From the NCBI GenBank assembly GCA_004154925.1, contig QJNS01000093.1:186001-250000 (forward strand): a stretch of DNA of 64,000 bases, written 5' to 3'. This DNA is from Monosporascus cannonballus (taxonomy: Eukaryota > Ascomycota > Sordariomycetes > Xylariales). The translations under genes were made by a program, and so were the position numbers. Positions 37,301 to 50,099 of the stretch are shown piece after piece. Positions within the stretch are counted from its first letter, which is position 1. Every line of letters begins with the position of its first letter. Under the pieces are notes generated by a model. That model had not been told where the DNA came from. It saw only the letters and a program-made list of their open reading frames with translations, and made no database searches.

Positions 37301-39160
37301 TAATAAGCTAGTATTAATTATGTATAATTTAAACCGTCCCGTTAAATTAAAAACCGATATTTCGGATTACGTATTAAACGTAATAATTAAATAACGAAAT
37401 AATTAAGGCAAATTGCATTTTATTATATTCTTTTTATATAAGTTAAAAGAAGCCAAATTTAATTACGGTATTCTAAATAAAGAATTTATCGCCATTATTA
37501 TAATATTTCGAAAATTCAGGTATTTCTTAAAAAACCTTGCAGTAAATTAAGGTTTATACGGATTATTAAAATCTTATCTAATTTATTACGATTAAAAAAT
37601 TTATAAAACGATAATTAAAATATGCGAAAAATTTGGGGAATTTCGATTTCGTTATTATCCACCAAAAAAATCAGAAAATAACAAAGTAAACGTTTTAAAT
37701 AAGTAATTAAATTTCGAAAAAAAATTAATTAAAATTAGCCATATAATTTTTAATACCATTATAAAAATATATTTATGCTTACGACAAATTATGACGATTT
37801 AGATAAGACTTTTCGATATATATTAAAAAATTTAATAATATAACGATAATTTCATAAAAAACCCCCAAAAAAACAAGATATAAATTGTAAAGGAATACCG
37901 GAAGGATTTAATACGAAAGATATACGAATATCAGTTATATGGATATCTAGAGATTTATAAAACTTTAAAAAAACTTTAACGCATATATTCTTTTCTTAAA
38001 CTGAAATTAATAATATAAAAATTCATACGGTAATACGATATTTGCGCCAGAGTAAAAGCTTGACGATATAAACTATACGGAAAATTACAGTTATTATTAA
38101 TTATAATATAACTATAATATTTAGTTATATTTAACTTTATTATGAAATTTTCATGTTAAAAAATCTAATTATAAGAATATATTACCATAGCATTTTCGTA
38201 ATTGTCAACCGATTCACAAAGTTTTCCCATTTTTTACCATATTACGAGCATATAAATATCAAACCATTGGTATATATTTTCTTCAGATATATTATCAGCA
38301 TATACGAATTACAAATGAAAATTATTTTAAATAAAGAATCAATATTCGTATTTAAATTTTGCAAGGCCTAATAGCATAAATCGATTTAAATTACAAATTA
38401 TTTAACGTATTTAAACCTTAAATAAATAAATAAATAAAACGAACAAATTAGCTTTTCGAAATTTACTTACGATATTATATTAATTACGAATAAAATAATT
38501 AAGTTAAGAAAGTATTAATCGTATAATTAGCTTATAATATTAGTTATTACGAAAAAATTAAAATAATATTTGCGAACGCAAATTTTGGTTTTATTTCAAA
38601 ACTTTATAAAAAAATATGCGACGACGGCCCAATTAATATTAAAACAATCTTTATATTAAAATAATTACGATAATTATATTAAGAAATAAAGATAAAATTG
38701 GAATTCGTACGAAATTAAATAAGCAAATATTATAACGAGAAAAAGTTAAAAGGATTAATTTTCGAAAAAAAGGATATGGTTTTTTTTGTTACAAAAAACA
38801 TTTAAATAAAACGACCCGGTAAAAAATTCGATTTTAAATATATCGGTTTATACAAAATCGCCAAGAGAATCTTAAAAAATAATTATTAATTGGAATTTCC
38901 ACCAAAAGTTAAATTTTATCTAATTTTTTATATTTTTTTATTCGAATTAATAACAGATATAATTAAGGTATATATGGTATAAAACGACGCGGAAGTAAAA
39001 GAGAAATAAGCATACGAAATGGAAAAAATATTCGATATACGAAAACAAAACGGATTTACTTAGTATCTAATTAAGTGGAAAAAGTACCCGGATTCCGAAA
39101 ATATCTGGGAACCCGATAAAAACCTTATTAGCGCCTAACGCCTGTTAAAAAAATTTTACC
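34340..39160 (+). pseudogene. E5 gag-pol remnant
   Basis: RT box at 36893-36934. The RNase H-like 'YGI..KEFIAIIIIFRKF' pattern lies near 37465-37520. The integrase catalytic core at 38153-38371 has 72 open codons: 'VIVNRFTKFSHFLPYYEH', then 'KIILNKESIFVFKF', where the usual aspartate of 'SDRG' is asparagine. The chromodomain near 39055-39150 reads 'YLIKWKKYPDSENIWEPDKN'. The 5' gag part is the most mutated. Not functional. Confidence 0.75.
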
Positions 39161-39189
39161 AATAACGGCGGAATTACCCGAAATAATAA

Positions 39190-39705
39190 TATTTTAATTT
39201 ATAAGATTTAAAGAAAAAAACCCTTAGTTTATTATATTCCAATTAATAACGTTTATCCTTTTTAAGGCCTAAACCTTAATTACGGATTTTAATTCCAATT
39301 ACGTAAAGTTATTGGAATTATTTAAGGATTAAAAGGTACGATTAATAAATTTCGTACCCTAAGATTAATAATGTTGGCGCTAACGACGTATACAAAAAAG
39401 ACGTATAAAAGCTTTAAATAAAGATTTTTCGGTTGTTAATTTTTTTTTTAAATTTTTTCGATTTTGCGATATGGCCATTAATTATGGAAATAGGGATTTT
39501 TATCCCGTTATACGAATAATCGCGACGGACATATTCTTTATAACGAAAAACCCCATTTATTATTTGGTAATTAAGCTGCCGAACAGAACAAAAAAAATAA
39601 GGTATCGCATCAAAATTTTCGAGTTTAATTAAATTAGCTAAAGTAAGTCGTTATTCGGATTTGCGAGAACGACGTTTAGATACACCGGAAGACATGTTAA
39701 GGGCA
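39190..39705 (-). pseudogene. E5 antisense cysteine-rich ORF
   Basis: Minus strand, starting near 39700. It reads 'SSGVSKRRSRKSE', a stop, then 'RLTLANLIKLENFDAIPYFF' and 'CSVRQLNYQII'. A segment follows in which expected cysteines have become tyrosines ('RYKEYVRRDYS'), then broken frames. Position and order match the antisense ORF of E4, E1 and E3. Confidence 0.55.
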
Positions 39706-39728
39706 AAGTTTTGGGAAAGAGGAGATCG

Positions 39729-40115
39729 TGTTATGACCTAACAAGCCACGGCCTTTAAAAACGGTCGTAATAGAAAAGGCTAAGAAAACTATGTGGATTA
39801 GGTTACGTAACGGATTATTAACTTTTTGGTAATAAGCCAGTAAGCCGGATTACTAACTTACTAGTAATAAGTTAATAAGCCGGATTACCAACTTATTAGT
39901 AGTAATCTAGCAAATGGAATAAGGATATATATTTTTATTATTTCCATAATTTAGATAGTATTAGTTTGTAATAATAATTTGTTACCTAAGGCACCCTTAG
40001 TATCACGAGACGTAATATCTTACTGTATTTATTGCTCAGATTCCCACGATACTCCTGCCAATATAAACCCGTCAACTTAAGCTTTAATAGTTGGTTAAAC
40101 CCCATAGCCGTCATA
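39729..40115 (+). repeat. E5 3' LTR (three 35-bp units)
   Basis: Starts TGTTATGACC and ends CCGTCATA. The 35-bp units start at 39811, 39846 and 39881. The extra unit accounts exactly for the 35-bp length difference from the 5' LTR. Confidence 0.85.
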
Positions 40116-41216
40116 ATTATTAATAATTTAGTATACGAAAACCAGGGGAAATTATTCGTAACAAATAGTCAAAATAAATAATTACGGTCGGTCTATCGAC
40201 GGATTGCCAAATTACCGTACAGTACGTTATAAAACGGGCGGGCGAACCGTTAACGCCGGGACCGTATAATAAAATATTTATTATATTTATCAAATTTTAA
40301 AAAAAAATATTTAATTAATACTTATATTTAAAGCGGCTACCCGGGGCGTAACCCGGAAATTATGACGGTACGGTATTATAACATATAATAATTATTCTGG
40401 ATGGTATTTATTTTTGATAAATAAGTATAATTAATAATAAACTATAATGAAAATAAGGCGATTTGTGGTATTAAGCGTAAAATAATACGGGTTTTGCCGG
40501 AATACGTAAAGAAAATAATAATAACGTATGACATATAATTATGATTTTTCGAAAAATATTAACCGTATAAGGCCTATCGACGTCGTTTTTATTACCGTTA
40601 GCGTTGCCGTTATTAAAAGCACAATTAGGGAAAAACCGGCGAAAAAACAGTTACAAAATAATACATTTAAGTAATTAACGTTAATAACGGGCCCGTATTT
40701 CGGCGTAAAATTAACGGTAACCAATTAGCGATACGTTATTATTAAATTAAGTTGTAAAATCCGCCGTTTAATTATATAGTAATTCGAAGTTAATATAAAC
40801 AAAAATAACGAAAATAATTACTAAGCGGCGGACGGCGAAACAAAAACGGTAACGGCGGCAAATACGAAATTTTTATAACTGTCGAAACGAAAAACCGGCG
40901 CAAAATAAAATATATCTAGGATTTATAAAAAACGTACGGTAACATTATTATATAATAATATTCAACGTGAAATATCGGGTTTTTTAAATAATTATAATTA
41001 TAAATAATTATTAATTATTGCAAAATTAAACCGTTTTAATATTAATATTTAAATTTTAACGTCGGTAAAAATGGATCGTTATTTTTATCGTTTTACGAAA
41101 AAGGCGAAACTGGAAAAAAGCCGGTAACGGCAAAAACCGTAAGGGTTTGTAAAACGTAAGTTATTAAGACGGTAAGCGTTAACGGCGAAAATAATAGCAA
41201 TCTGCCTTACGATAAC
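40116..41216 (+). pseudogene. TLH/RecQ-like helicase relic, part 3 (pre-helicase region)
   Basis: The frame of part 2 continues across the E5 insertion: ...ACG GCG CGG ATT AT|T AAT AAT TTA GTA TAC.... It then reads 'YENQGKLFVTNSQNK', a CAA-type stop and 'LRSVYRRIAKLPYSTL'. Further on come 'GRNPEIMTVRYYN', 'FIFDK' and 'NENKAICGIKRKIIRVLPEY', ending near 40530 with 'VKKIIITYDI'. This resembles the 'PE..SLR..N...RNVF' to 'ARFLPE.VG' stretch that precedes the helicase core in this family. The piece ends at the ATAAC site of element F. GC content is higher than in the elements on either side. The segment 40700-41200 is harder to read. Confidence 0.6.
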
Positions 41217-41379
41217 TGTCAGCTAGCAGCGGGTGTTTTAGTACCCCATATACGGAACATTCCCTCTGATCGGAATATATATGTTCCGGGACTAGATCAC
41301 CTTAAAGTGCAATGCGCGTTTTAAAATACTTATAACTAGTTATTAATACATACATGATTAATATCCCTTATATTATTAA
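41217..41379 (+). repeat. Element F 5' LTR
   Basis: Starts TGTCAGCTAGCAGCGG. It shares 'atcaccttaaagtgca' and 'gatcggaatatatatgttccgg' with the right LTR. The exact right edge is uncertain by a few bases. Confidence 0.75.
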
Positions 41380-42949
41380 TTAAAATTGTTATGCGTTTAA
41401 TTAAGGCATATATTAATTAATTAATTTTTACTAAAATAATATAAGTTATATATTAATTATAATTATCGAAATACGCTAATATTAATAATAATAATGGTAC
41501 CGTTGACATCTTTTATTATTTACAAAGGATTTAAGGACTGGGATCGTATTGAAGGCGAATTTTAATTTAATATATATGCGTTCGATATTTAGAATTATAT
41601 CAATTTTGATTAAAATCTTTAGTGGCTTATTAAACCTATAAAATTTAATTCAATTTTTTACTTGAAAAAACGATTCGGTTATACGATACGAATTAATACC
41701 CTAAACGGTTTTTCGTCCATATTTATATTCTCCGGAAAAGCTATCGAAAAAATCGATTATACCAGTTACTTAACGAATACCTTTAAGATAACGACCGAAA
41801 GTAAACAAACTTACAATTAGAACTTTACGGCGTATACTTACAAAAATCGGAAATACGATATTTTTCGCAATAACATTAACCATCTTAACACATAAATTTT
41901 AAAATCCATATTTTCGATAATTAAAAAACAACTTCTTTTTCAGAAGAAACCTACGAAAATAATATACCAGCCTGGGCGAATTAAGTAAGGTATACAATAG
42001 CAGGTTTTTAATTAATACTTAACGAAAATATTGCGAAAAGTTAAAATACATTTTGAAATTTGTTAAAAAATTAAACGAATAAATTATAAGATAACAAAAA
42101 ACTATAACCTTAAAATAGTGACATAAAATTTTAAAAACGAAAACGATAATTGTGTAAATTAATAACCTTTATATAATATTAGCTCTGATATTTAAAATAT
42201 AAATTACCACGTTTCAAACGGTAAAAAAAGCCGAGATCGATAAGGGTATAATTAATTTTCCAAGAACGGCAATTCATTTTCTAGATTATTAGATTATGGC
42301 CTATTTTGTATTTATATAACGAAATATTAAAGTAAATGTTTAACGCTTTACGGGATACTTATAAATTTTCTCAATTAAGACAAATTTAATCAAAAAGTTC
42401 TCAAAAATATTAACCTTTAACCGCGAAAAGAATTTAAGCTATAGGCCGAAACGAAATAATTATAAAAGTTCTTATACGTATCGAAGCAATAATAAGCGAA
42501 AACGTTAGAAATTAAACCTACAAAGTATCCGTTATAAAACGTACTTAATTAGTTACCATACATTATTTAATTGTTATTATGTATTTTTTGGAAAAACCTT
42601 AAAAGGTTTCCGTTTTAACGATAAAGTGGTAACATATATTTAAGGACCAATTTTTGCCAATTAGTTTTTAATAGAAGAAATCGACCGCCTATTGAAAACT
42701 ATAGAAAACCTTATTGTACAAAAGATAAATTAACTTTTAACAGGAGTTCAACAAATACTGGTATGTTTTTGAATTATTAATTAATATAACGCTATAAGGA
42801 TTTTATTTTACCCCTTAAGGAATTTAGCCATTTTAGATTAAAGATTTATAATATATATTTTTATTTTAATTAGCAAATTTTTAAAGTTTACACTTATCGT
42901 ATAAAGTAGCGGGATATATATACATAATAGCTTTATCCCGATTAAAAGT

Positions 42950-45900
42950 ACGGAAAAATGAATGTAATTTTTCGAAGTTTTAACGATACGAAAGCGTTAC
43001 GTGTATACGACGTAATATATTGCGAAAATTTTAAATATAATTTGGTATTTTTCCGGCAGTTCCGGAAAAAAGGTTATTAATAAGATAATCGAAAAACCAA
43101 TACTTTTATTCGAAATAAATATAATTAAGTAATTCTTGCATTAATAAACAAATTTATATCTTTTATTATCGAAACTATTAATATAATAATTACTTATATA
43201 GTTTTAATAATTTATAAACGAAATATTAATGCGTAAATAATAAAATTATTACGAATTAATAACGGTATTATATAATATTTATAATTAAATTATTTAAATC
43301 CCGAAATAATTACTTAATTACATTCCTATACAAAAAGAATCCGCTAAAAGGATCTTATAATAATCGAATATCAAATATATAGCAAGGCGAAAGCTAAAAG
43401 ATTAATACGCTGTAAACCAAAAAAAGAAATATCTCGATTAAGACAAAGAAATAGTTATCGATTTTACAAACTTTGAAAAAAAAACTTAAAAAATATAAAT
43501 ACGTTGTATTTGCTACCGATAAATACTTAAGTTTTATCTAGGATATGTATTTTCAAAACCGAATATAAAATATATTAATTATAATATTTCGATATTTTTT
43601 AAAAGTTGTAAAAAACCAAAACAAAATCTTTTTATAAGTAATCGAATACGATAGCGAAACCTTAAAAAATTATTAATTTCGAAATATATTTTAATAGCTT
43701 TTTTAAATATTAAACTTAAACCTTTAATATTATATATCCAGATATAGAACGGAATTATAAAATTTTAAAAAAAATATAATTAAAAAAATATAATTATAAT
43801 ACGAAATATTATTAAGTTATTTTCGTTCTTAATCGTATATATCCTTAGAATAGCAATGTACCCATATAACCGTATTTTTAAACATGTACCTTTTCGACAA
43901 AATTTATATAAGATTTATTATATTTAACTAATATATAAAAATATCATTATAATGATTAATTAAAAACCTTAATAAGCTTATTTACAGGGATATGGCTATA
44001 TAACTTACGTTATAATATTTACCGCCATAAAACATAAAGATTTTGAAAGTTAAGTCTTAAAGCGTAAATTAATTATTTCGTTAATTACCGATTTACGAAT
44101 ATTTTTAAAATTTAGAACTTTTTAATTAATAAGGTGACTATTATTCAAAATATATAATTTTACAAAAAGGTTGCCTTTTCAAATAATATAGAAAGATAAT
44201 TATAAAAGTTGTTTCAATAAATAAAAATATTTGATTAAAACGATAATTGTTGAATTTATATATAAAAAAAGATAACAACCTAAATAAAATAATTTAGTTA
44301 TCGATTAAACAAAGGGAATAATTTTAAAAAATTACTAATAAAAAATACGTACGGAATAAAACAAAATAACCTTATTTATAAAGGATTAATTATCCTTATA
44401 CGACCGTAATATTCAAATTATTTCCCTTTTTTAGATTATTACCGTTACTAATATCTGCCCTAATAATTATTACGATTATTACACTGACGGAAGAAATAAA
44501 AGTAATCTTAGGCTCCTTTTTATTATTTAACCCAAAATAATAATAAATGATAAAATTACCTTACGGGTTATAAACGTAACCTCCTTATATGTTTCGTATT
44601 AAGAAGATATTATCTAAAACGAATATAAAATATAGAAAACCGTATTTAATATAAGACGTTTAACCCCCTTTATTAATACGTATAATAACCGGCCGCTAAA
44701 ATGCGGAAATTTAAGAAATTTAATTACCTAAAATACGTAATATATTAATTCAAAAAGTAATAATATTTTAATATGTAAAAGAATATTTAAAGTATAGAAT
44801 TAAATATATAAACGTAATTTATTGCTACTGCCGCAAAGTCATAAAAAGCTAAATATATATCTATTAAAGAAAGTATTCCGTAAAATCTAAAAAGCTTATT
44901 TGCAAAATTAAATAAGAAAATATAATCCTGGAAAATTGTGAATTAGTTTTCTGTTCAAAAGGAATATGTTTTAAAATATATATAGATTTACGTTTATAAA
45001 TTTAATTAATAAAATTAATTTTAAAGATATAAGGCCCGTTTTATCGCATAAAGCGATTAATAATTTAAAACTATTTATGGCGATATATATATAATTATTT
45101 TCATTAAAAGGTCGTTTAAAATTTTATTCGTTATTACAGTTAAGTTCAATTTAAAATTTAAGCAATATAACATTTTTAAATATTTTTATAAATATTAACT
45201 TATTTTACGAAATATATATAAAAACGCTCTTAAGATATCCGTAACGTAACAAAATTTCCTAATTAGGAAAATATTATATGAATTAACGGAATTATTTTTG
45301 TTATAATAGAAAAACTTTAATAAAACGTTTAAAAAATTAAAAGTTAACCTTATTTCTGACGAACCGTATTATTTTATTTTTTAAAAGATATTGATCATTT
45401 TTTATAAACGATATTATTACAGCATATCGCGAAAGAAATTAAGATCTCGTCGACCAGTTAATTTAACAAATATAAAAACGGTATATTTTAAAAAGAAATA
45501 AAATTTTATAATAATTTTTCGGTATCAAAATAATTAAAGATATACTTAATAAAAAATGGTTGTTTTAATCCGATCTTATAAATAAACTAATTAATTTAAT
45601 ACCTAAAGAAATTTAAATAATCTCTTAAAAATACTGACAATTAACATTAAGTTATTGCGAAATCCTAATTTGGCCTATTTAGGATTTATTAATAAATATT
45701 AGAAAAAATTAGTTTTATAATTTTTATAATAATTAATATGTAACCTAATATATCTTTTGCGGTATTCCGATTTATCTAATTTAATCGAAATCCTAATAAC
45801 GCATATTTTAAAGTTACCGACCGAATTATATTATATCTAATCGGAATTAAAGCGTTAAGGTTATAATTCGGAAATAAGAATTTATTAAATATTTAAAATA

Positions 45901-46000
45901 ACATCTTTTTCGCAGATAATATAATCGATTAAAAACTTTTGTAAATTTATATCATAAAATTAATAAAAGATATAATAAAATAATAAGCGAATAAATAAAA
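42950..46000 (+). pseudogene. Element F pol remnant
   Basis: The pre-integrase segment (42955-43110) leads into 'GY..DNRKTNTFIRN'. An integrase region follows with 'KKEISRLRQRNSYRFYKL' and 'LYLLPINT.VLSRICIFKTE', where the catalytic D is hard to place. RT and RNase H should lie at about 44400-46000, but only scattered protein-like pieces are readable. Stops are frequent. Confidence 0.55.
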
Positions 46001-46520
46001 TATAATCGTTACTTTTATAATAAAAATCAAAATATTATTTTTAATGTAAATTAAAAAGAAAATCCTTTTTAATTTTTGATTAATTAAAAAATGAAGAATT
46101 ACCTTATATATAAAACCGTTAAATATATGGTATAATAATTAATACAGTATACGGCTTACTAACGCCGATATTATTTTATTTATAACAAAATTATCATATA
46201 TAAATATATATAATTATTAATTATAATAAACCGCAAAAAAGGATTTAATCAAAATCGATTATACGTTTATAGGCGATATATAAATTAACGGTTTAATAAA
46301 AACCTTATTATGTAAATCTTATAATACTTTAAAAAATAATTAATATTAATAAATATGACGAAAAACTTCGACTAGCAGGAAAATGCTTTATAAAAGATTT
46401 TTAAGAAAAGATTAACTAATTAAGAAAATTTAATTATCGGAAAAGAACTAAAATAAATAATTATGGCTTTAAAAGATATAATAATAAATACCGTAAATGT
46501 TTTAAACTATTAAGGGGGTA

Positions 46521-46683
46521 TATTAACTAGCAGGGGGTACTTTAGCACCCTATATACGGAAAATTCCCTTTGATCGGAATATATATATTCCGGAACTAGA
46601 TCACCTTAAAGTGCAGTGCGCGTTCTAGAGCACCTGCAACTAGTTATCAATACACACACAACTGATATCCCTTATATCTGACA
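46521..46683 (+). repeat. Element F 3' LTR
   Basis: Starts TATTAACTAGCAGG (RIPed TGTCAGCTAGCAG) and ends TATCTGACA. Better preserved than the left copy except at its start. Confidence 0.8.
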
Positions 46684-48529
46684 ATAACGGCCGTTATAAA
46701 AAAAACAACGGTAATCGGGCCGGGCGGCAATAACGAAAAAAAAGCCAAATTAATATTAAAACTGGTTTTTGTAAGTTATTCGGAAAAAATGCTTATTAGT
46801 AATTACTTAAATAACGGAATAAGGTAGCTCAGATTATAACGTTTTAAAACGGGCAGATATTAATTATAATTTTATTAACGGACGGCCAAAAGAAATTTTT
46901 TTATTTTACCGCTAGCAGTAAAAAAGGTAAGTACGATAATAATAATACCGTTAGTTATAATAATAAATAAAATGGTTAAACCAGCGAAAACGTTCAGAAT
47001 TAATTATATCCGGTAATAACAGGTAACGCGACCAAAACGGGATAAGCCGTTACGAAAAACGCGGCTGATAATAGTTAATACCGATTAAGCCGGGGGCGAC
47101 GAATTTATGGCGTATGTTAACGGTTTGCAGATACGGGGATTATTACGGTATATTTTTATCGATAAATATTATACGATTATTATGGACGCCGGTTACCGGA
47201 CGAAGTTAATAAAGTTAAAATGATGATACCGTTTTAACCGGCCCGTAATATTATTAATAATAACGTTACCGGTACGTTTAAAAAGATAATTCCAGTAAAA
47301 GATAATAACCGGGGACGCCGATATCGTACGGGCGGCGACGGTTAAAAAAATATTGGGTACCGGGTTATAACGGTAACGCAGGATAAAACGGCAATTAAGG
47401 ACGAAATAATACGGACGATATTACGGCTGGAAAAAAAAGGATAAAAAACGGATAGAAAACAGAATATATTACCGTACGAAAAAAATATATAAAGTATTAA
47501 CAAAAAGATTAACATACACTGTTTACTATGGCGATATAACGGACGAAAATAAACGATAATAAGCATTACGATAATAAGCCGAAACAAACGAGGAAAAAAA
47601 GCGAAAAAAAGTAATCATTAAATCACGGTAATAAGGTGATTAAAAACTGGCGTTATTATTCAAATTATCATAGTAATAATATATACGAAACAGCCGTACG
47701 GATTTATAAATCTAGTGTAATAAATAAAATAAAGTAAATAACGTAATAATAAAATGATAAAATCGTTAATCGTAACCGAGGGTAAAACGGCGTAATACGA
47801 CCGGCAAACGGGCGACGGAAAATAATAAAACTGGTAAACGATAAAATAATTCGTAATTACCGTAAACTGTCGGCAAATAATCTTAGACGCGTTTATGGAC
47901 AAATAAAAACGGGACTTATAGGAGATCGGCAAAGAAGGTTACAACCGGTATCGCCAAGGCGGCGCGGAAATAAGCAGTCCGTGACGGAAGCCGGCGGCGC
48001 CTTCGGAATTAGAACAAAAGCCGGACCTAAAAAACCGGCTTAAGGAATAACGGAAAAAGAAATATTAAAAATAGGAGCAATATAGGAGTAGCTGCAGAAA
48101 ATAAAAGAAAAATACGGGTTTGTTACGTTAAATAATATTGGTACGAATGGCGGAAAAATTACCGATTACGGTACGAATATCTGCCGAAACGGTAACGTAA
48201 GGTTAAAAAGTTTAGGCGTAATAATAAAAAACATAGTTTACAGATTATAATTATTATTATCAATATAAGTTATTATAAACGTGGTATACTGTGGCGGCGG
48301 AAAATAATAATAGTAATAAGAAAAAAATGACTTATATAAAAACGGATTAAGTATTACAGGTAATAATATTAATACGCCAAAACGAAACGTTAAAAGGTTA
48401 AATACGGAAAAGGTTCGGGGTTAATATAAAGGCAAAAGCGGAATATATAAAATAAATGAGACATTGACGGCAAATATATAACGAAAAAATAACGTACGGA
48501 TTAACGGTATAAGTTTTTATGGTGAATAA
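46684..48529 (+). pseudogene. TLH/RecQ-like helicase relic, part 4 (ATPase and C-terminal region)
   Basis: Continues part 3 in frame once F and one ATAAC are removed. Helicase motifs occur in order. 46875-46905 reads 'LLTDGQKKFF', a decayed Walker A. 47101-47219 reads 'EFMAYVNGLQIRGLLRYIFI' then 'DKYYTIIMDAGYRTKL', where DKYY stands for a DECH box. Near 47360-47530 is the start of the second RecA-like domain ('NIGYRVITVTQDKTAIKDEI'). 47691-47750 reads 'QPYGFINLV' and a stop-rich stretch consistent with motif VI QQxGRxGR. Then come 'MIKSLIVTEGKTA.YDRQ' and 'CRQIILDAFMDK' to about 47900. The tail to about 48529 is cysteine-poor now and ambiguous. One frameshift lies before the DECH box. RecQ-type helicase relic, not functional. 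Confidence 0.75.
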
Positions 48530-48925
48530 ATTTTATTAAATATTTTATTACATTACGTAATTTTACTTAACCATCAAAACCTAAATATAACTATAATAAT
48601 GATAATAATAATAAAAGTTTTTCTTTTTATTTTTTAATAAAAGGAATTTTTTAAAACAAAATTAAAAATATACAAAATATAAAAATATAAAACTATAAAA
48701 CAAAATTAAAAGTATAAAAACTTTTAAATGTTTTAAAGAATTTAAAACATTTAAAACATTTAAAAACTTAAGAAAACTAAGAAATTTAAAAAATTTGAAA
48801 CTTTTAAAATATTTACAATATTTAACGAATTTCAAAAATGTTAAAAATTCCAAAAAATATAAAGAATTTTTTTTTAAAAAAAAGAAAAAAGGAAAAACGG
48901 AGAAAGAAAAAGCAAAAGATCAAAA
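48530..48925. repeat. A-rich low-complexity tract downstream of the helicase relic
   Basis: 48650-48900 is made of short imperfect repeats built on AAAACATTT and AAATTTAAAA, giving a false 63-codon open frame on the minus strand. It ends at CAAAA (48921-48925), the target site of E3. Confidence 0.5.
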
Positions 48926-49292
48926 TGCCCTTAATCGTACGGGTTTATGATAGCAGAAGTATCGTAGGATTCTAAGTAATAGATATAATAACGTATTACG
49001 TTTCGTAATACCAAGAGTGCCTTAGATAACGATGTTTTATTGTAAACTAAAGTTATCTAAATTATAGCAATAATAAGCGTATTATATTTGGATATAGTTA
49101 TCAGTTACCGTTTGGTTTATTATAATTTCGTAATATTCCAATAATTCTAACCTTCGTAGATTTTATCAAATTCTAGTAATTTTAATTTTAATGGAGTTTG
49201 CAAAATCCTAATAATTCTGTTATGTAACCTTTTTTTCGTGCTTTACTTCCTTTGACTATTTCCGGCTGTATTAAAGATGTTAGGTTATAATA
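48926..49292 (-). repeat. E3 3' LTR with 31-bp deletion
   Basis: Begins TGCCCTTAATCG directly after the CAAAA duplication. In the other LTR the same point is preceded by about 31 further bases. Ends GTTATAATA. Confidence 0.75.
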
Positions 49293-49559
49293 TGATTTTC
49301 CATTTTTTAGTATTTTCGTTCTCAATATTTATCCGTAAATATTTAATTTATCATAACGAGTCGTATTAAGAAATACGCTAACCCTTTGTCCAGAGCAAAA
49401 ACCGCTTAGCGTAATTCTTCGATTACCGCAGTACTTTTCGTTAACCTTATCGAAATAACGTCTTATTTTTATTATAAGCGAAAAGAACTAAAATACAAAT
49501 TATTAAAAAACGATTTTTTTCGTTATTCATCCTATATCAAAAATAATTAATCTAATTAT

Positions 49560-49960
49560 GACGTACGTAATCTAAGCCTAGAATAATTACAACGTATTAT
49601 TATTTAATACCGAAAACTTATGCTGGAACAAAAAGCCGACAAAAAAATATTAACCAGATTAACGTTTATTTACGCTGTTTGCGTAAATAACAAAGAATAT
49701 GGTATAACAAAATAATGAAAATTATGTCCCATAATATCGATAATCTGGAAAAATTGGAAAAGTTGGAACATCAAGAATAACAGGCCGAACTAGAGGTTAC
49801 TAAGATTATATTGGCAAAGGCCGCGCTTCCTTTCGGCTGGTCCGACCTTAAATCCACCTATTGGTCGTCTATTAACTAGGGGATTTTCGACTTGCCGATT
49901 TCGGCGTTACTGGTGAAAAATTTTTAATAGGCGTTAGGCGCCCATGAGGATTTTGGCGGG
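49560..49960 (+). pseudogene. E3 antisense ORF
   Basis: Plus strand, opposite to pol. It reads 'NIDNLEKLEKLEHQE', a stop, 'QAELEVTKIILAKAA' and then a tryptophan-containing end 'FGWSDLKSTYWSSIN' near 49830-49890. Same place and plan as in E1. Confidence 0.5.
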
Positions 49961-50099
49961 TTCCCAGGTATTTTCGAAATCCGGATATTTTTTTTATTTA
50001 ATTACGTACTAGGTAAGGCCGTTTTATTTCCGTATATCGAAAACTTTCTTTTCTTTATATACCTATTCGTTTTTCATTATTATATCGTTTTATATCGTA

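Larger units (their letters stand above)
33484..40115 (+). mobile_element. Full-length Ty3/Gypsy chromovirus E5 inserted in the helicase gene
   Basis: LTRs at 33484-33835 (352 bp) and 39729-40115 (387 bp), flanked by perfect ATTAT duplications (33479-33483 and 40116-40120). Plus-strand gag (34340-34560), RT with 'IFVICYLDNIFIF' at 36893-36934, integrase core at about 38150-38370 and a chromodomain near 39020-39150 are in Gypsy chromovirus order. One catalytic aspartate of the RT box is now asparagine. It closely resembles E4. Excising it with one duplication copy restores the helicase frame. Confidence 0.88.
41217..46683 (+). mobile_element. Full-length Ty1/Copia element F inserted in the helicase gene
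   Basis: LTRs of 163 bp (41217 to about 41379, and 46521-46683), flanked by perfect ATAAC duplications (41212-41216 and 46684-46688). A purine tract (TTAAGGGGGTA) precedes the right LTR, so it reads on the plus strand. Before any RT comes a pre-integrase segment at 42955-43110 ('DVIYCENFKYNLVFFRQFRK'). Integrase-like sequence follows near 43370-43600 ('KAKAKRLIRCKPKKEISRLR'). Integrase upstream of RT is the Copia order. Heavily RIPed. Confidence 0.8.

Noticed and set aside
47342..47932. Minus-strand open frames of 81 and 90 codons
   Set aside because: They lie antisense to the helicase relic. C-to-T and G-to-A changes create stops on the sense strand and can leave antisense frames open by chance. 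No motif.
48662..48853. 63-codon Phe/Leu-rich ORF
   Set aside because: Produced by AAA/TTT low-complexity repeats.
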